Part shown: positions 1-5,644 of the stretch, piece by piece
How the letters are laid out: each line of letters begins with the position of its first letter
Numbering within the stretch: position 1 is the first letter of the stretch
Source: Vulcanimicrobiota bacterium
GTDB taxonomy: Bacteria > Vulcanimicrobiota > Vulcanimicrobiia > Vulcanimicrobiales > Vulcanimicrobiaceae
Assembly (NCBI GenBank): GCA_019247395.1
Contig: JAFAOZ010000139.1
Span: forward strand, 1 to 5,644
Direction: 5' to 3'
DNA: 5,644 nucleotides
The notes under the pieces: model-generated
What the model was told of the DNA's origin: nothing
What the model saw: only the letters and a program-made list of their open reading frames with translations
Databases searched by the model: none
Program-made: the position numbers and the translations under genes

Positions 1-1
1 C

Positions 2-901
2 AACGGCGGCCGAGGCCAGGTCACGATTCAGACCTGGGACCGCCCCCAGGTGCTCGTCACCTCGGAGCAGCCCACCGACATTCAGCACCTCACCCCCAAT
101 CAAGTCGACCCGCGGATTCCTAAGCAGTTCCAGATGCCGTCGCACACCATACAAACGGAGCACGGGCCGGTGACGCTTGCGGCCGAGTCCTTCGTGCTGC
201 CCGAGATTTCCAGTGGCCCCCACGACGCCATCGTGGCGCGGGGCAACGGACGTATGACGATCATGATTCCGCGCGGAACGGCGATGGTGATCGCGCATTT
301 GCGCGCAGGCCGTTTGGCGATCAACGATTACCACGGCGTCTTCGTCGCGCACGTGCGCGGCGCCGAAGTCGCGCTCAACCGCGTCGGCGGGACCGGCTAC
401 GTGGAGTCGTTGCGCGGGCGGGTCGTCGCGACCGACTCGTCGTTCGAACGTTTGCGCGTCCGCACCGCGACCGGCGACATGCTCTTCCGCGGATGCACGT
501 CGCACCAAATTCAAGCGAACAGCAACTATGGTTCGATCGTCTACGATAACGGAGACTTTGCGCCGGGCTTGGCGCGATTTGAATCCGAGCACGGCAACGT
601 TGCGCTCGGCGTGCGCGGTAACGCGCAGATCGGCGCGCACAGCGGCGCCGGTCACGTGGAATCGAGCTTCCGCGACGACGCTCAAGTGCGCGGCGATCCG
701 ACGACGAAACAGGCGACGGTCGGCAACGGCGGACCGGTCGTTACGGCGACGTCGAAAAATGGTTCCGTCTATCTCTACAGCGGTTCGATGAACGATCATC
801 CGCACGTTCGCCAAGAGCTCAGCGGGAGTACGCAGCTTCCGACGCGACCGCCGGGCGGTCAAGCACACCCGACCGAACATCCCGGCCGTCCCCCGGGCTA
901 A
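2..901 (+). CDS. DUF4097-like beta-strand repeat protein, 5' end outside window
   Basis: The frame is open from the left edge to the TAA at 899-901, giving 299 visible residues. A GTG at 50 could be read as a start. However, the codons before it encode GQVTIQTWDRPQVLV, the strand-plus-TWDRP pattern that often opens DUF4097 / putative-adhesin domains, and no ribosome binding site precedes the GTG, so I take the true start to lie upstream. The middle of the protein (about visible residues 85-245) is a run of short alternating strands separated by G-N, G-D and S-G turns, such as YGSIVYDNGDF, HGNVALGVRGN and NGSVYLYSG. This suggests a beta-helix or beta-roll. The last 20 or so residues are a Pro/Gly-rich, probably disordered tail (LPTRPPGG…HPGRPPG). 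Such proteins are commonly exported or membrane-anchored, but any signal or membrane anchor would lie in the missing part. No catalytic motif is seen. The stop is 6 bp from the end of the convergent MBL gene. The family assignment rests on pattern, not a search. Confidence 0.8.
   Translation, partial: NGGRGQVTIQTWDRPQVLVTSEQPTDIQHLTPNQVDPRIPKQFQMPSHTIQTEHGPVTLAAESFVLPEISSGPHDAIVARGNGRMTIMIPRGTAMVIAHLRAGRLAINDYHGVFVAHVRGAEVALNRVGGTGYVESLRGRVVATDSSFERLRVRTATGDMLFRGCTSHQIQANSNYGSIVYDNGDFAPGLARFESEHGNVALGVRGNAQIGAHSGAGHVESSFRDDAQVRGDPTTKQATVGNGGPVVTATSKNGSVYLYSGSMNDHPHVRQELSGSTQLPTRPPGGQAHPTEHPGRPPG
16..51 (+). repeat. Three-arm inverted repeat forming two alternative hairpins
   Basis: Arm A CCAGGTC (16-22) is perfectly complementary to GACCTGG (31-37) across an 8-nt loop. 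The same middle arm, read as ACCTGGG (32-38), is perfectly complementary to CCCAGGT (45-51) across a 6-nt loop. The two 7-bp hairpins share the middle arm and so exclude one another, as in an attenuator. They lie inside the coding frame of the DUF4097-like gene, where arms A and C both encode Gln-Val, so repeated codons in a repetitive beta protein may explain them. The base pairing is seen directly; any regulatory role is speculative. Confidence 0.35.
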
Positions 902-907
902 GCGAAT

Positions 908-1720
908 CTAGACGACTGCGTCTGAGCCGGTCGCCGCGGCGATCTCGGTCTCCACGTCGAGCGTCAATCCGTCGTATACCGCAATCGCGCGCAGCCCCAG
1001 CTCGTCTTCGAGTTCGGCCGCAAGCCGTGGCGGATCGGCTTCGAGCATCTTGGTTCCAAAATGTTGGAACACGGCGACCTTTGGACGCACGTCGGCGACG
1101 ACGCGGCGCGCGTCACGCCACGCGAAGTGATCGACGTTCATTTCGTCGCGGTAGCGCAAGACGTTCACGACGAGCACGTCGGGCTTATGACGCGCGTAGT
1201 CGGCGGCGAGGCCGTCGAAGTAGCGTCCACACGGCAGATATGCGACCCGCACGTCGCCGTGCACGAAGATCAGACCGTGCGTCTGAACCGCGTGCCGGTG
1301 CAGCATCGAAGTGTACATCTCGACTTCGCCGATACGATACGGCCCGCTGCTCGCTTCTAATCGCTCGATGCGCTCCACGAAGGCGCGGGCATAGGGCAGA
1401 ACGACCGGCTCCTCGTCGAAGGCGTCGGACGGTGCAAGCACCGCGCCGCGGCGGCGAAATCCGCCGGAGGTCATCGCCTCGATCAGGACGTTGACGTCGC
1501 CGGAGTGATCGAGATGCTTGTGCGAAAGCACGATCGCCTCGAGCTCGCGCGGATTGCAGGGAGGCACGTGCGAAAGCGCGCGGACGAGTGCGCCCGGCCC
1601 GGGATCGACGTGGATCTGCGTCTCGCCGAACCGCATCCACATGCCGCCTGAAGCGCGCAGCTGGCGCGCGACGACGAAACGCGCGCCGCCGCTGCCGAGG
1701 AAGAGAATGGAGCGCGCCAC
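908..1720 (-). CDS. MBL-fold metallohydrolase (metallo-beta-lactamase superfamily)
   Basis: This 270-residue cytoplasmic-looking enzyme starts with GTG at 1718-1720 and stops with TAG at 908-910. I chose this start because the protein then opens directly with the first beta strand and glycine loop of the fold (ARSILFLGSGGARF); the frame continues upstream only as antisense-like sequence within the DUF1501 gene. The metal-site signature SHKHLDHSGD (residues 66-75) supplies His67, His69, Asp71 and His72. His143 in HAVQTHG is the likely third-site ligand and His220 in QHFGTKML the last. DPGPGAL (39-45), DVLVVNV (181-187) and the late YDGLTLDVE (249-257) match a family of small MBL hydrolases common in archaea and bacteria. 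The usual bridging Asp (in YISDTRYF-like motifs) is replaced by Cys164 in YLPCGRYF. The substrate is unknown. The gene starts 4 nt after the DUF1501 stop, so it is the last gene of the operon. No Shine-Dalgarno is visible, consistent with translational coupling. Confidence 0.9.
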   Translation of the reverse strand: MARSILFLGSGGARFVVARQLRASGGMWMRFGETQIHVDPGPGALVRALSHVPPCNPRELEAIVLSHKHLDHSGDVNVLIEAMTSGGFRRRGAVLAPSDAFDEEPVVLPYARAFVERIERLEASSGPYRIGEVEMYTSMLHRHAVQTHGLIFVHGDVRVAYLPCGRYFDGLAADYARHKPDVLVVNVLRYRDEMNVDHFAWRDARRVVADVRPKVAVFQHFGTKMLEADPPRLAAELEDELGLRAIAVYDGLTLDVETEIAAATGSDAVV

Positions 1721-1724
1721 GCGG

Positions 1725-2945
1725 TTATGCGAGAACGGGCAGCTTGGAGAACTCACCGTTGAGCACCGCGGCCGACGGGCGTCCGAGCCAGCGCTCGAGC
1801 ACGGTTGCATAGACGCTGCGAAAATCGACGCTGAAGCGCACGTTGCCCATATTGGTAACGGCGAGATCCGGCATCGCGCCGTATAATCCGCCGCGCACCC
1901 CGCCACCGATGAGGAAAAGCGGCGACGCTTCGCCGTGATCGGTGCCGCGGTTGCCGTTCTCTTCGATCCGGCGCCCGAACTCGCTGAAGGTTACCGTGAG
2001 AACCCGGCGATCGTTTCCATGCGCCGCAAGATCGTCGTAGAACGCGGCGACCGCATCGGAGAACTGCATTAAGAGTTGGTCCTGCGTCTTACGCTGGCTC
2101 ACGTGGGTGTCGAACGAGCCGTGCTCGACGTAGATGACTTTCGTGCCGAGATTGCTGCCGACGATCTGCGCGGCGAGCGCCAAACTGCGTCCGATTGCCG
2201 TTGCCGGATAGGCTGCCTTAGCTTGGTAACCCGAGACGAGTTTCGGCAGCTCTTCCGAGCTGCGCTGCGCGTCGCCCTCGATTGCCATGACGTGCGCCAG
2301 ATACGGCGAGGCGAACGGTAGCGTCGAATCGTGCGCTTGGCGCGAAAAGGCATCGCGCGCCGCCGCATCGCGGTCGGCCATCATCGCATAGGAGCCGAGA
2401 CCTGCGATCGACGGAATGTCGGTGCGCGCCGAGACGAGCGCTTCCGGCAAAACCTTGGAGATCGAGACGCCCTTGAAGAGATTCGTTTTCGGCAAGCTGG
2501 CGTCGTCGAAGTAGCGGCCGATCCAGCCGGTATGTTCGTAGCGATCGGGCGCGGCCGTTTGCCAAATTTCCGTTGAGCGAAAGTGCGAATGATCGGGATT
2601 CGGATATCCGACGCCCTGAACGATTGCGACCATCTGCCGGTCGTAGAGCGATTTCAGCGAGCGCATGGACGGATTGAGGCCGACACGCGCGTCGATTGCG
2701 AGCACCTCGTTTCGATCGACCGCGAGGCCCGGCCGTAAACGATAGTAGCGATCGTCCCCATGCGGCACGACGCAGTTAAGACCGTCGTTGCCGCCAAAGA
2801 GATTGATCAAGACCAAGCAGCGCTTCTCGCTGCCGGGCAGTCCGGGAAGCGGCGCCTGTGCGAGCGCACGCGCGAAGACGTGCTCGCTGTTCGCGACGAC
2901 CGCCAAACCTGAGACGGCCCCGAGTAAAAAGTTTGTGCGTTTCAT
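1725..2945 (-). CDS. DUF1501 family protein (alkaline phosphatase/sulfatase-like fold)
   Basis: This is a 406-residue protein, of typical length for the family. The ATG at 2943-2945 overlaps the stop of the DUF1800 gene; the frame extends upstream, but that stretch is the shadow of DUF1800, and starting here leaves an N-terminal export signal. The signal has KRTNFLLG, a hydrophobic stretch LLGAVSGLAVVA (residues 7-18) and possible AXA cleavage sites near residues 27-31. It looks like a Tat signal with KR in place of RR. DUF1501 hallmarks follow in order: LVLINLFGGNDGLN (44-57), the His-rich PDHSHFRSTEIWQT (117-130), HGSFDTH (275-281), TFSEFGRRIEEN (319-330) with GTDHGEASPLFLIGGG (334-349), and VDFRSVYATVLERWLG (373-388). 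The family belongs to the alkaline phosphatase-like superfamily; its substrate is not established. It is almost always encoded beside DUF1800, as here. I infer an exported protein that works with the DUF1800 protein. Confidence 0.95.
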   Translation of the reverse strand: MKRTNFLLGAVSGLAVVANSEHVFARALAQAPLPGLPGSEKRCLVLINLFGGNDGLNCVVPHGDDRYYRLRPGLAVDRNEVLAIDARVGLNPSMRSLKSLYDRQMVAIVQGVGYPNPDHSHFRSTEIWQTAAPDRYEHTGWIGRYFDDASLPKTNLFKGVSISKVLPEALVSARTDIPSIAGLGSYAMMADRDAAARDAFSRQAHDSTLPFASPYLAHVMAIEGDAQRSSEELPKLVSGYQAKAAYPATAIGRSLALAAQIVGSNLGTKVIYVEHGSFDTHVSQRKTQDQLLMQFSDAVAAFYDDLAAHGNDRRVLTVTFSEFGRRIEENGNRGTDHGEASPLFLIGGGVRGGLYGAMPDLAVTNMGNVRFSVDFRSVYATVLERWLGRPSAAVLNGEFSKLPVLA

Positions 2946-2947
2946 TA
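2943..2947 (-). promoter_or_regulatory. TAATG stop/start overlap coupling DUF1800 to DUF1501
   Basis: On the minus strand the TAA ending the DUF1800 gene (2945-2947) shares its last A with the ATG starting the DUF1501 gene (2943-2945). The preceding bases (CAGCTGAAC) contain no Shine-Dalgarno sequence, so re-initiation by ribosomes finishing DUF1800 is the likely way DUF1501 is translated. This would keep the two products in fixed proportion. Confidence 0.8.
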
Positions 2948-4351
2948 GTTCAGCTGATAGGCGGGCGTGGCCATGGCAAGGTAGACCGCGCCGGTAATTC
3001 GTTCGTCGTAATTCTCGGCCGAAAGCGACGGCAGCGCGGCGGACCCCGCACCGCCGAGATAGGCTTCGAGCTCGCTGCGCGATGCCGGCGAAACGTCGTT
3101 CTGCACGATGATCTGCGCCAAGACGCTCGCGGCACTCTTCGGTGCAACGGGAAGCTGCCGCAGCCACGACGATGCGCGAAGCGTCTGCGAACCGAGCAGA
3201 CGCGTGAGAAAGTTCTGCCGGTCGATCATCGTGCCGCTCGTCAGCCAGTTCTTTCCGCCCGGCCAGCCGGCGACGCTGGGCGGAAAGAAGAGCCGCTGCC
3301 CCATCTGCGCAAGCGACGGTATCGCCATTGCGCCGATCTCAGACAAGCCGAGCGTCTTATAGGTGCCGACGACGAATTCGACCGGACTCTTCACCAGCGC
3401 GCGATACGACCGTTCGCTGTAAAAAACGTTGCTCGCAAGCAGCACGCCCAGCACCGGCGCGAGCTCGTAACGATGCGCGCGCATAAGGCGCGCGACCGCG
3501 TCGATCAGTTCGGGCTCCGGATCGTTGTAGACGAACCAGTTCAGCAGGCTCGTGGCGAAAAAGCGCGCGCATTGCGGCTGATCGAAGATGATGTCGACGA
3601 TATCATCGCCGTTGAAGTTGCCGGTGCGTCCAAGAAACGTCTTTCTGCCGGCGTCGTGCCGCGCCTCGTCGAAGACGACGGCATCGCCTTTGCGCACGAC
3701 GCGCCATCCCGTCCACGCACGCGCCGATTCCCGAACGTCGTCCTCAGTATAATTGTCGACGCCGAGCGTGAAAAGCTCCATGAGCTCGCGCGCGTAGTTT
3801 TCGTTCGGGTGCGACGCGACGTTGCTGGCACCGTCCAGAAAAATCAACATCGCCGCGTCCTTCGATACCTCGTGCGTGAGCTCGCGCAGATTTCCCGTCG
3901 CGTAGCGGCGGAACAAGGCATTTTGGTTGTACGTAATGCGCGGAAAGCGCGGCGTCGCGCGTGACGTAAAGTGACCGTGGAAATAGAGGGTCATCTTTTC
4001 TTGCAGCGGCGCCGGCGAGTTCAACATGCGATTGAGCCACCAGAGCTGAAGTGCGGCGAGCGACTCGCGCGTTTCGCGCTGTGCGAGCGGTCCGTCGACC
4101 TGCGCTTGTTCGGGTGGGGCGATCGAGTTTGCGTTGGGTACTGCGAGCAGCGTGGCGGCCGCATCAACGGCGCGCATCGCGCCATACCGCGCAATCTCTG
4201 CGGGCGTTCCGCCAAAACCCGCGCGGCGAAGCAAATGCGCGGCGGCGCGCTCGCCGAGCGTACCGGGATAGGGTTGCAGCGCGGTTGCGAGATCGAGACG
4301 GCCCTGCGGACGCAGAATGCCGCCGACGTCGACCTTAGCCTGGGCGGCCAT
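2945..4351 (-). CDS. DUF1800 family protein
   Basis: This is a 468-residue protein, within the usual size range of the family. ATG at 4349-4351 is the only plausible start: reading back in frame, a stop is reached about 50 nt upstream with no ATG, GTG or TTG between. Family landmarks in order are AAHLLRRAGFGGTPAEI (residues 37-53), KMTLYFHGHFTS (119-130), NENYARELMELFTLGVD (183-199) with DDVRESARAWTGWR (204-217), IFDQPQCARFFATSLLNWF (255-273), KSPVEFVVGTYKTLG (321-335), and the Trp-rich FFPPSVAGWPGGKNWL (355-370). It ends with the AMATPAYQ motif (459-466), which resembles the family's C-terminal S-P-E-F-Q element. The function is unknown; the usual partner is the DUF1501 protein encoded next. 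Oddly, no hydrophobic signal peptide is visible at the N-terminus (MAAQAKVDVGGILRPQGR), whereas the partner has one. It is the first gene of the operon and is read away from the carboxylase gene. Confidence 0.95.
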   Translation of the reverse strand: MAAQAKVDVGGILRPQGRLDLATALQPYPGTLGERAAAHLLRRAGFGGTPAEIARYGAMRAVDAAATLLAVPNANSIAPPEQAQVDGPLAQRETRESLAALQLWWLNRMLNSPAPLQEKMTLYFHGHFTSRATPRFPRITYNQNALFRRYATGNLRELTHEVSKDAAMLIFLDGASNVASHPNENYARELMELFTLGVDNYTEDDVRESARAWTGWRVVRKGDAVVFDEARHDAGRKTFLGRTGNFNGDDIVDIIFDQPQCARFFATSLLNWFVYNDPEPELIDAVARLMRAHRYELAPVLGVLLASNVFYSERSYRALVKSPVEFVVGTYKTLGLSEIGAMAIPSLAQMGQRLFFPPSVAGWPGGKNWLTSGTMIDRQNFLTRLLGSQTLRASSWLRQLPVAPKSAASVLAQIIVQNDVSPASRSELEAYLGGAGSAALPSLSAENYDERITGAVYLAMATPAYQLN

Positions 4352-4442
4352 AGGGATAGCTACGAGTCGGCCGCGCGGCGGCCCTTGAGCCGGCGGGAAC
4401 GTCTAACCGGGCTCTAAGCGCGTTGCGCCGAATGGGCGCGCG
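4352..4442. promoter_or_regulatory. Divergent intergenic region, probable promoters for both sides
   Basis: These 91 bp separate the starts of two genes read away from each other, so promoters for both are expected here. I find no convincing -35/-10 pair. On the plus strand TTGAGC (4385-4390) resembles a -35 box, but no matching -10 lies 16-18 bp on. A short direct repeat TCTAA (4402-4406 and 4413-4417) has an 11-bp period, about one helical turn. GCCGCGCGGC (4370-4379) is a perfect 10-bp palindrome. Either could be an operator, though sequence this GC-rich produces such palindromes by chance. The start of the carboxylase gene is not preceded by a Shine-Dalgarno sequence. Confidence 0.5.
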
Positions 4443-5644
4443 ATGGCGGTGCTGGAAACGCGGCTCGACCGGCGTTCTGAAGGCTTCGATGCGAACGCGC
4501 AGCGGATGGAGCGATTAGTCGGCGAGTTGCGCCGGCGGCTCGTCGCGGTACGCGCCGGCGGCGGCGCGGAGGCGGTTGAAAAGCATCGCCGGCGCAATAA
4601 GCTCACGGCCCGCGAACGCGTCGACCGGCTGGTCGATCCGGGCTCCGATTTTCTCGAGCTCTCGGCGCTGGCGGCCGCCGATATGTATAACAACGACTCG
4701 CCCGCCGCCGGCATCGTGACCGGCATCGGCATGGTCGAAGGCCAGCATTGCGTCATCGTCGCAAACGACGCGACCGTTAAGGGCGGCACGTATTACCCGA
4801 TGACGGTGAAGAAACATCTGCGCGCGCAAGAGATTGCCGAGCAGAACCATCTCCCATGCATCTATCTCGTGGACTCCGGCGGCGCGTTCTTGCCGCTGCA
4901 AGCCGACGTCTTTCCCGATCGCGATCATTTCGGGCGCATCTTTTACAATCAAGCGCGTATGTCGAGCAAACGCATCGCGCAGATCGCGGCGGTGATGGGA
5001 TCCTGTACGGCGGGCGGAGCGTACGTGCCCGCAATGAGTGACGAGACGGTCATCGTCAAGGGGCAAGGAACGATCTTTCTGGGCGGTCCGCCGCTGGTCA
5101 AAGCCGCCACCGGCGAGGAGGTCAGCGCCGAAGATTTGGGTGGGGCCGACGTCCATACGCGCGTCTCCGGCGTCGCCGACCACTTTGCGAACGACGATCC
5201 GCAGGCGCTCGCAATCGTACGCGAGATCGTACGCAACTTGCATCTCGAGCTGCCGCGGCAGTGGGACCGCGCCGAAGCCGCGCCGCCGAAGTACGAACCG
5301 CGCGACATTTACGGCATCATTCCGGCGGACAGCCGAATCGGATACGACGTCCGCGAAGTCATCGTGCGGCTCGTCGACGCCTCGGAGTTTCACGAGTTCA
5401 AATCTCGCTACGGCAGCACGCTCGTCTGCGGCTTCGCCCGCATCGAAGGCCATCCGATCGGCATCCTGGCCAACAACGGCATTCTTTTCAGCGAGAGCGC
5501 GCTCAAGGGCGCGCATTTTATCGAGCTCTGCACGCAGCGCGGCACGCCGTTGCTCTTTCTGCAGAACATTACGGGCTTTATGGTCGGCCGCGAATACGAA
5601 AACCGCGGGATCGCCAAGGACGGGGCGAAGCTCGTCACGGCCGT
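4443..5644 (+). CDS. mccB: Acyl-CoA carboxylase carboxyltransferase (beta) subunit, probably methylcrotonyl-CoA carboxylase; 3' end outside window
   Basis: The ATG at 4443 opens a frame that runs without a stop to the window edge, giving 400 residues of an expected 530 or so. An in-frame TAA at 4404-4406 bounds the start, and the N-terminus ([20 protein letters not shown]) fits the family. The subunit transfers the carboxyl group from carboxybiotin to an acyl-CoA. In methylcrotonyl-CoA carboxylase this is the fourth step of leucine breakdown, forming 3-methylglutaconyl-CoA, with a biotin-carrying alpha subunit. The N-terminal carboxyltransferase half shows [13 protein letters not shown] (107-119), [10 protein letters not shown] (123-132), [12 protein letters not shown] (142-153), [16 protein letters not shown] (156-171), [18 protein letters not shown] (184-201) and [16 protein letters not shown] (212-227). 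The C-terminal half has [20 protein letters not shown] (344-363) and [13 protein letters not shown] (374-386). These match methylcrotonyl-type rather than propionyl-type subunits; a geranyl-CoA carboxylase remains possible. No membrane segment is seen. The alpha subunit, if present, would lie beyond the right edge. Confidence 0.93.
   Translation, partial: MAVLETRLDRRSEGFDANAQRMERLVGELRRRLVAVRAGGGAEAVEKHRRRNKLTARERVDRLVDPGSDFLELSALAAADMYNNDSPAAGIVTGIGMVEGQHCVIVANDATVKGGTYYPMTVKKHLRAQEIAEQNHLPCIYLVDSGGAFLPLQADVFPDRDHFGRIFYNQARMSSKRIAQIAAVMGSCTAGGAYVPAMSDETVIVKGQGTIFLGGPPLVKAATGEEVSAEDLGGADVHTRVSGVADHFANDDPQALAIVREIVRNLHLELPRQWDRAEAAPPKYEPRDIYGIIPADSRIGYDVREVIVRLVDASEFHEFKSRYGSTLVCGFARIEGHPIGILANNGILFSESALKGAHFIELCTQRGTPLLFLQNITGFMVGREYENRGIAKDGAKLVTA

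Noticed and set aside
50..901. GTG at 50 as the true start of the DUF4097-like gene
   Set aside because: The frame is open to the left edge and the upstream codons continue the expected beta-strand/TWDRP pattern. No ribosome binding site precedes the GTG.
931..942. Perfect palindrome TCGCCGCGGCGA near the convergent gene ends, considered as a terminator
   Set aside because: It lies within the coding end of the MBL gene and has no T-run on either side. A 12-bp GC palindrome is unremarkable in this base composition.
1721..1906. N-terminal extension of the MBL frame by 62 residues to an ATG at 1906
   Set aside because: The extension overlaps the C-terminal coding of DUF1501 in another frame and has no fold signature. 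The GTG at 1720 sits right before the first strand of the MBL domain.
2946..3167. N-terminal extension of the DUF1501 frame by 74 residues
   Set aside because: It overlaps the C-terminus of DUF1800 out of frame, and starting at 2945 yields a proper export signal and a TAATG junction.
2858..3964. 368-codon open frame on the plus strand, opposite the DUF1800 gene
   Set aside because: It is antisense to a clearly recognisable DUF1800 gene. The translation is Arg/Ala-rich with no domain, as expected for the shadow of a GC-rich gene.
4515..5516. 333-codon open frame on the minus strand, opposite the carboxylase gene
   Set aside because: The carboxyltransferase on the plus strand is unmistakable across the whole stretch. 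The antisense product has no family pattern and is explained by GC-rich codon use.

Overview
The window is GC-rich bacterial chromosome, densely coded, with CG-rich third codon positions and almost no intergenic space. There are no RNA genes, insertion sequences, CRISPR arrays or phage genes. The DUF1800–DUF1501 pair is common in Planctomycetota, Acidobacteriota, Chloroflexota and candidate phyla such as Eremiobacterota (WPS-2). A lineage of that kind is my guess, but the sequence alone does not fix it.

Layout, left to right. (1) Positions 2-901, plus strand: the C-terminal part of a gene that begins before the window. It encodes a repetitive beta-strand protein resembling DUF4097 / putative-adhesin proteins, with a Pro/Gly-rich tail. 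(2) Positions 908-4351, minus strand: a tight three-gene operon transcribed right to left. It encodes a DUF1800 protein (2945-4351), a DUF1501 protein (1725-2945) and a metallo-beta-lactamase-fold hydrolase (908-1720). The first junction is a TAATG stop/start overlap and the second a 4-nt gap, so the three are probably co-translated. (3) Positions 4352-4442: a 91-bp divergent intergenic region, which must supply promoters to both sides unless transcription is leaderless or comes from further away. (4) Positions 4443 to the window end, plus strand: the first 400 residues of a biotin-dependent acyl-CoA carboxylase carboxyltransferase (beta) subunit. It best matches methylcrotonyl-CoA carboxylase (leucine catabolism) and runs off the right edge, so it appears only as an open frame without a stop.

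How the genes relate. DUF1800 and DUF1501 proteins are a recurrent pair of unknown function; DUF1501 belongs to the alkaline phosphatase/sulfatase-like superfamily and is usually exported. Here a third gene, an MBL-fold enzyme, is joined to the pair. Its usual metal-bridging aspartate appears to be a cysteine (Cys164). The carboxylase and the DUF4097-like gene are separate transcription units with no evident link to the operon.

Most worth a second look are the three-gene operon, the Cys-for-Asp change in the MBL enzyme, the lack of a recognisable Shine-Dalgarno sequence at all four visible starts, and a pair of mutually exclusive hairpins at positions 16-51.
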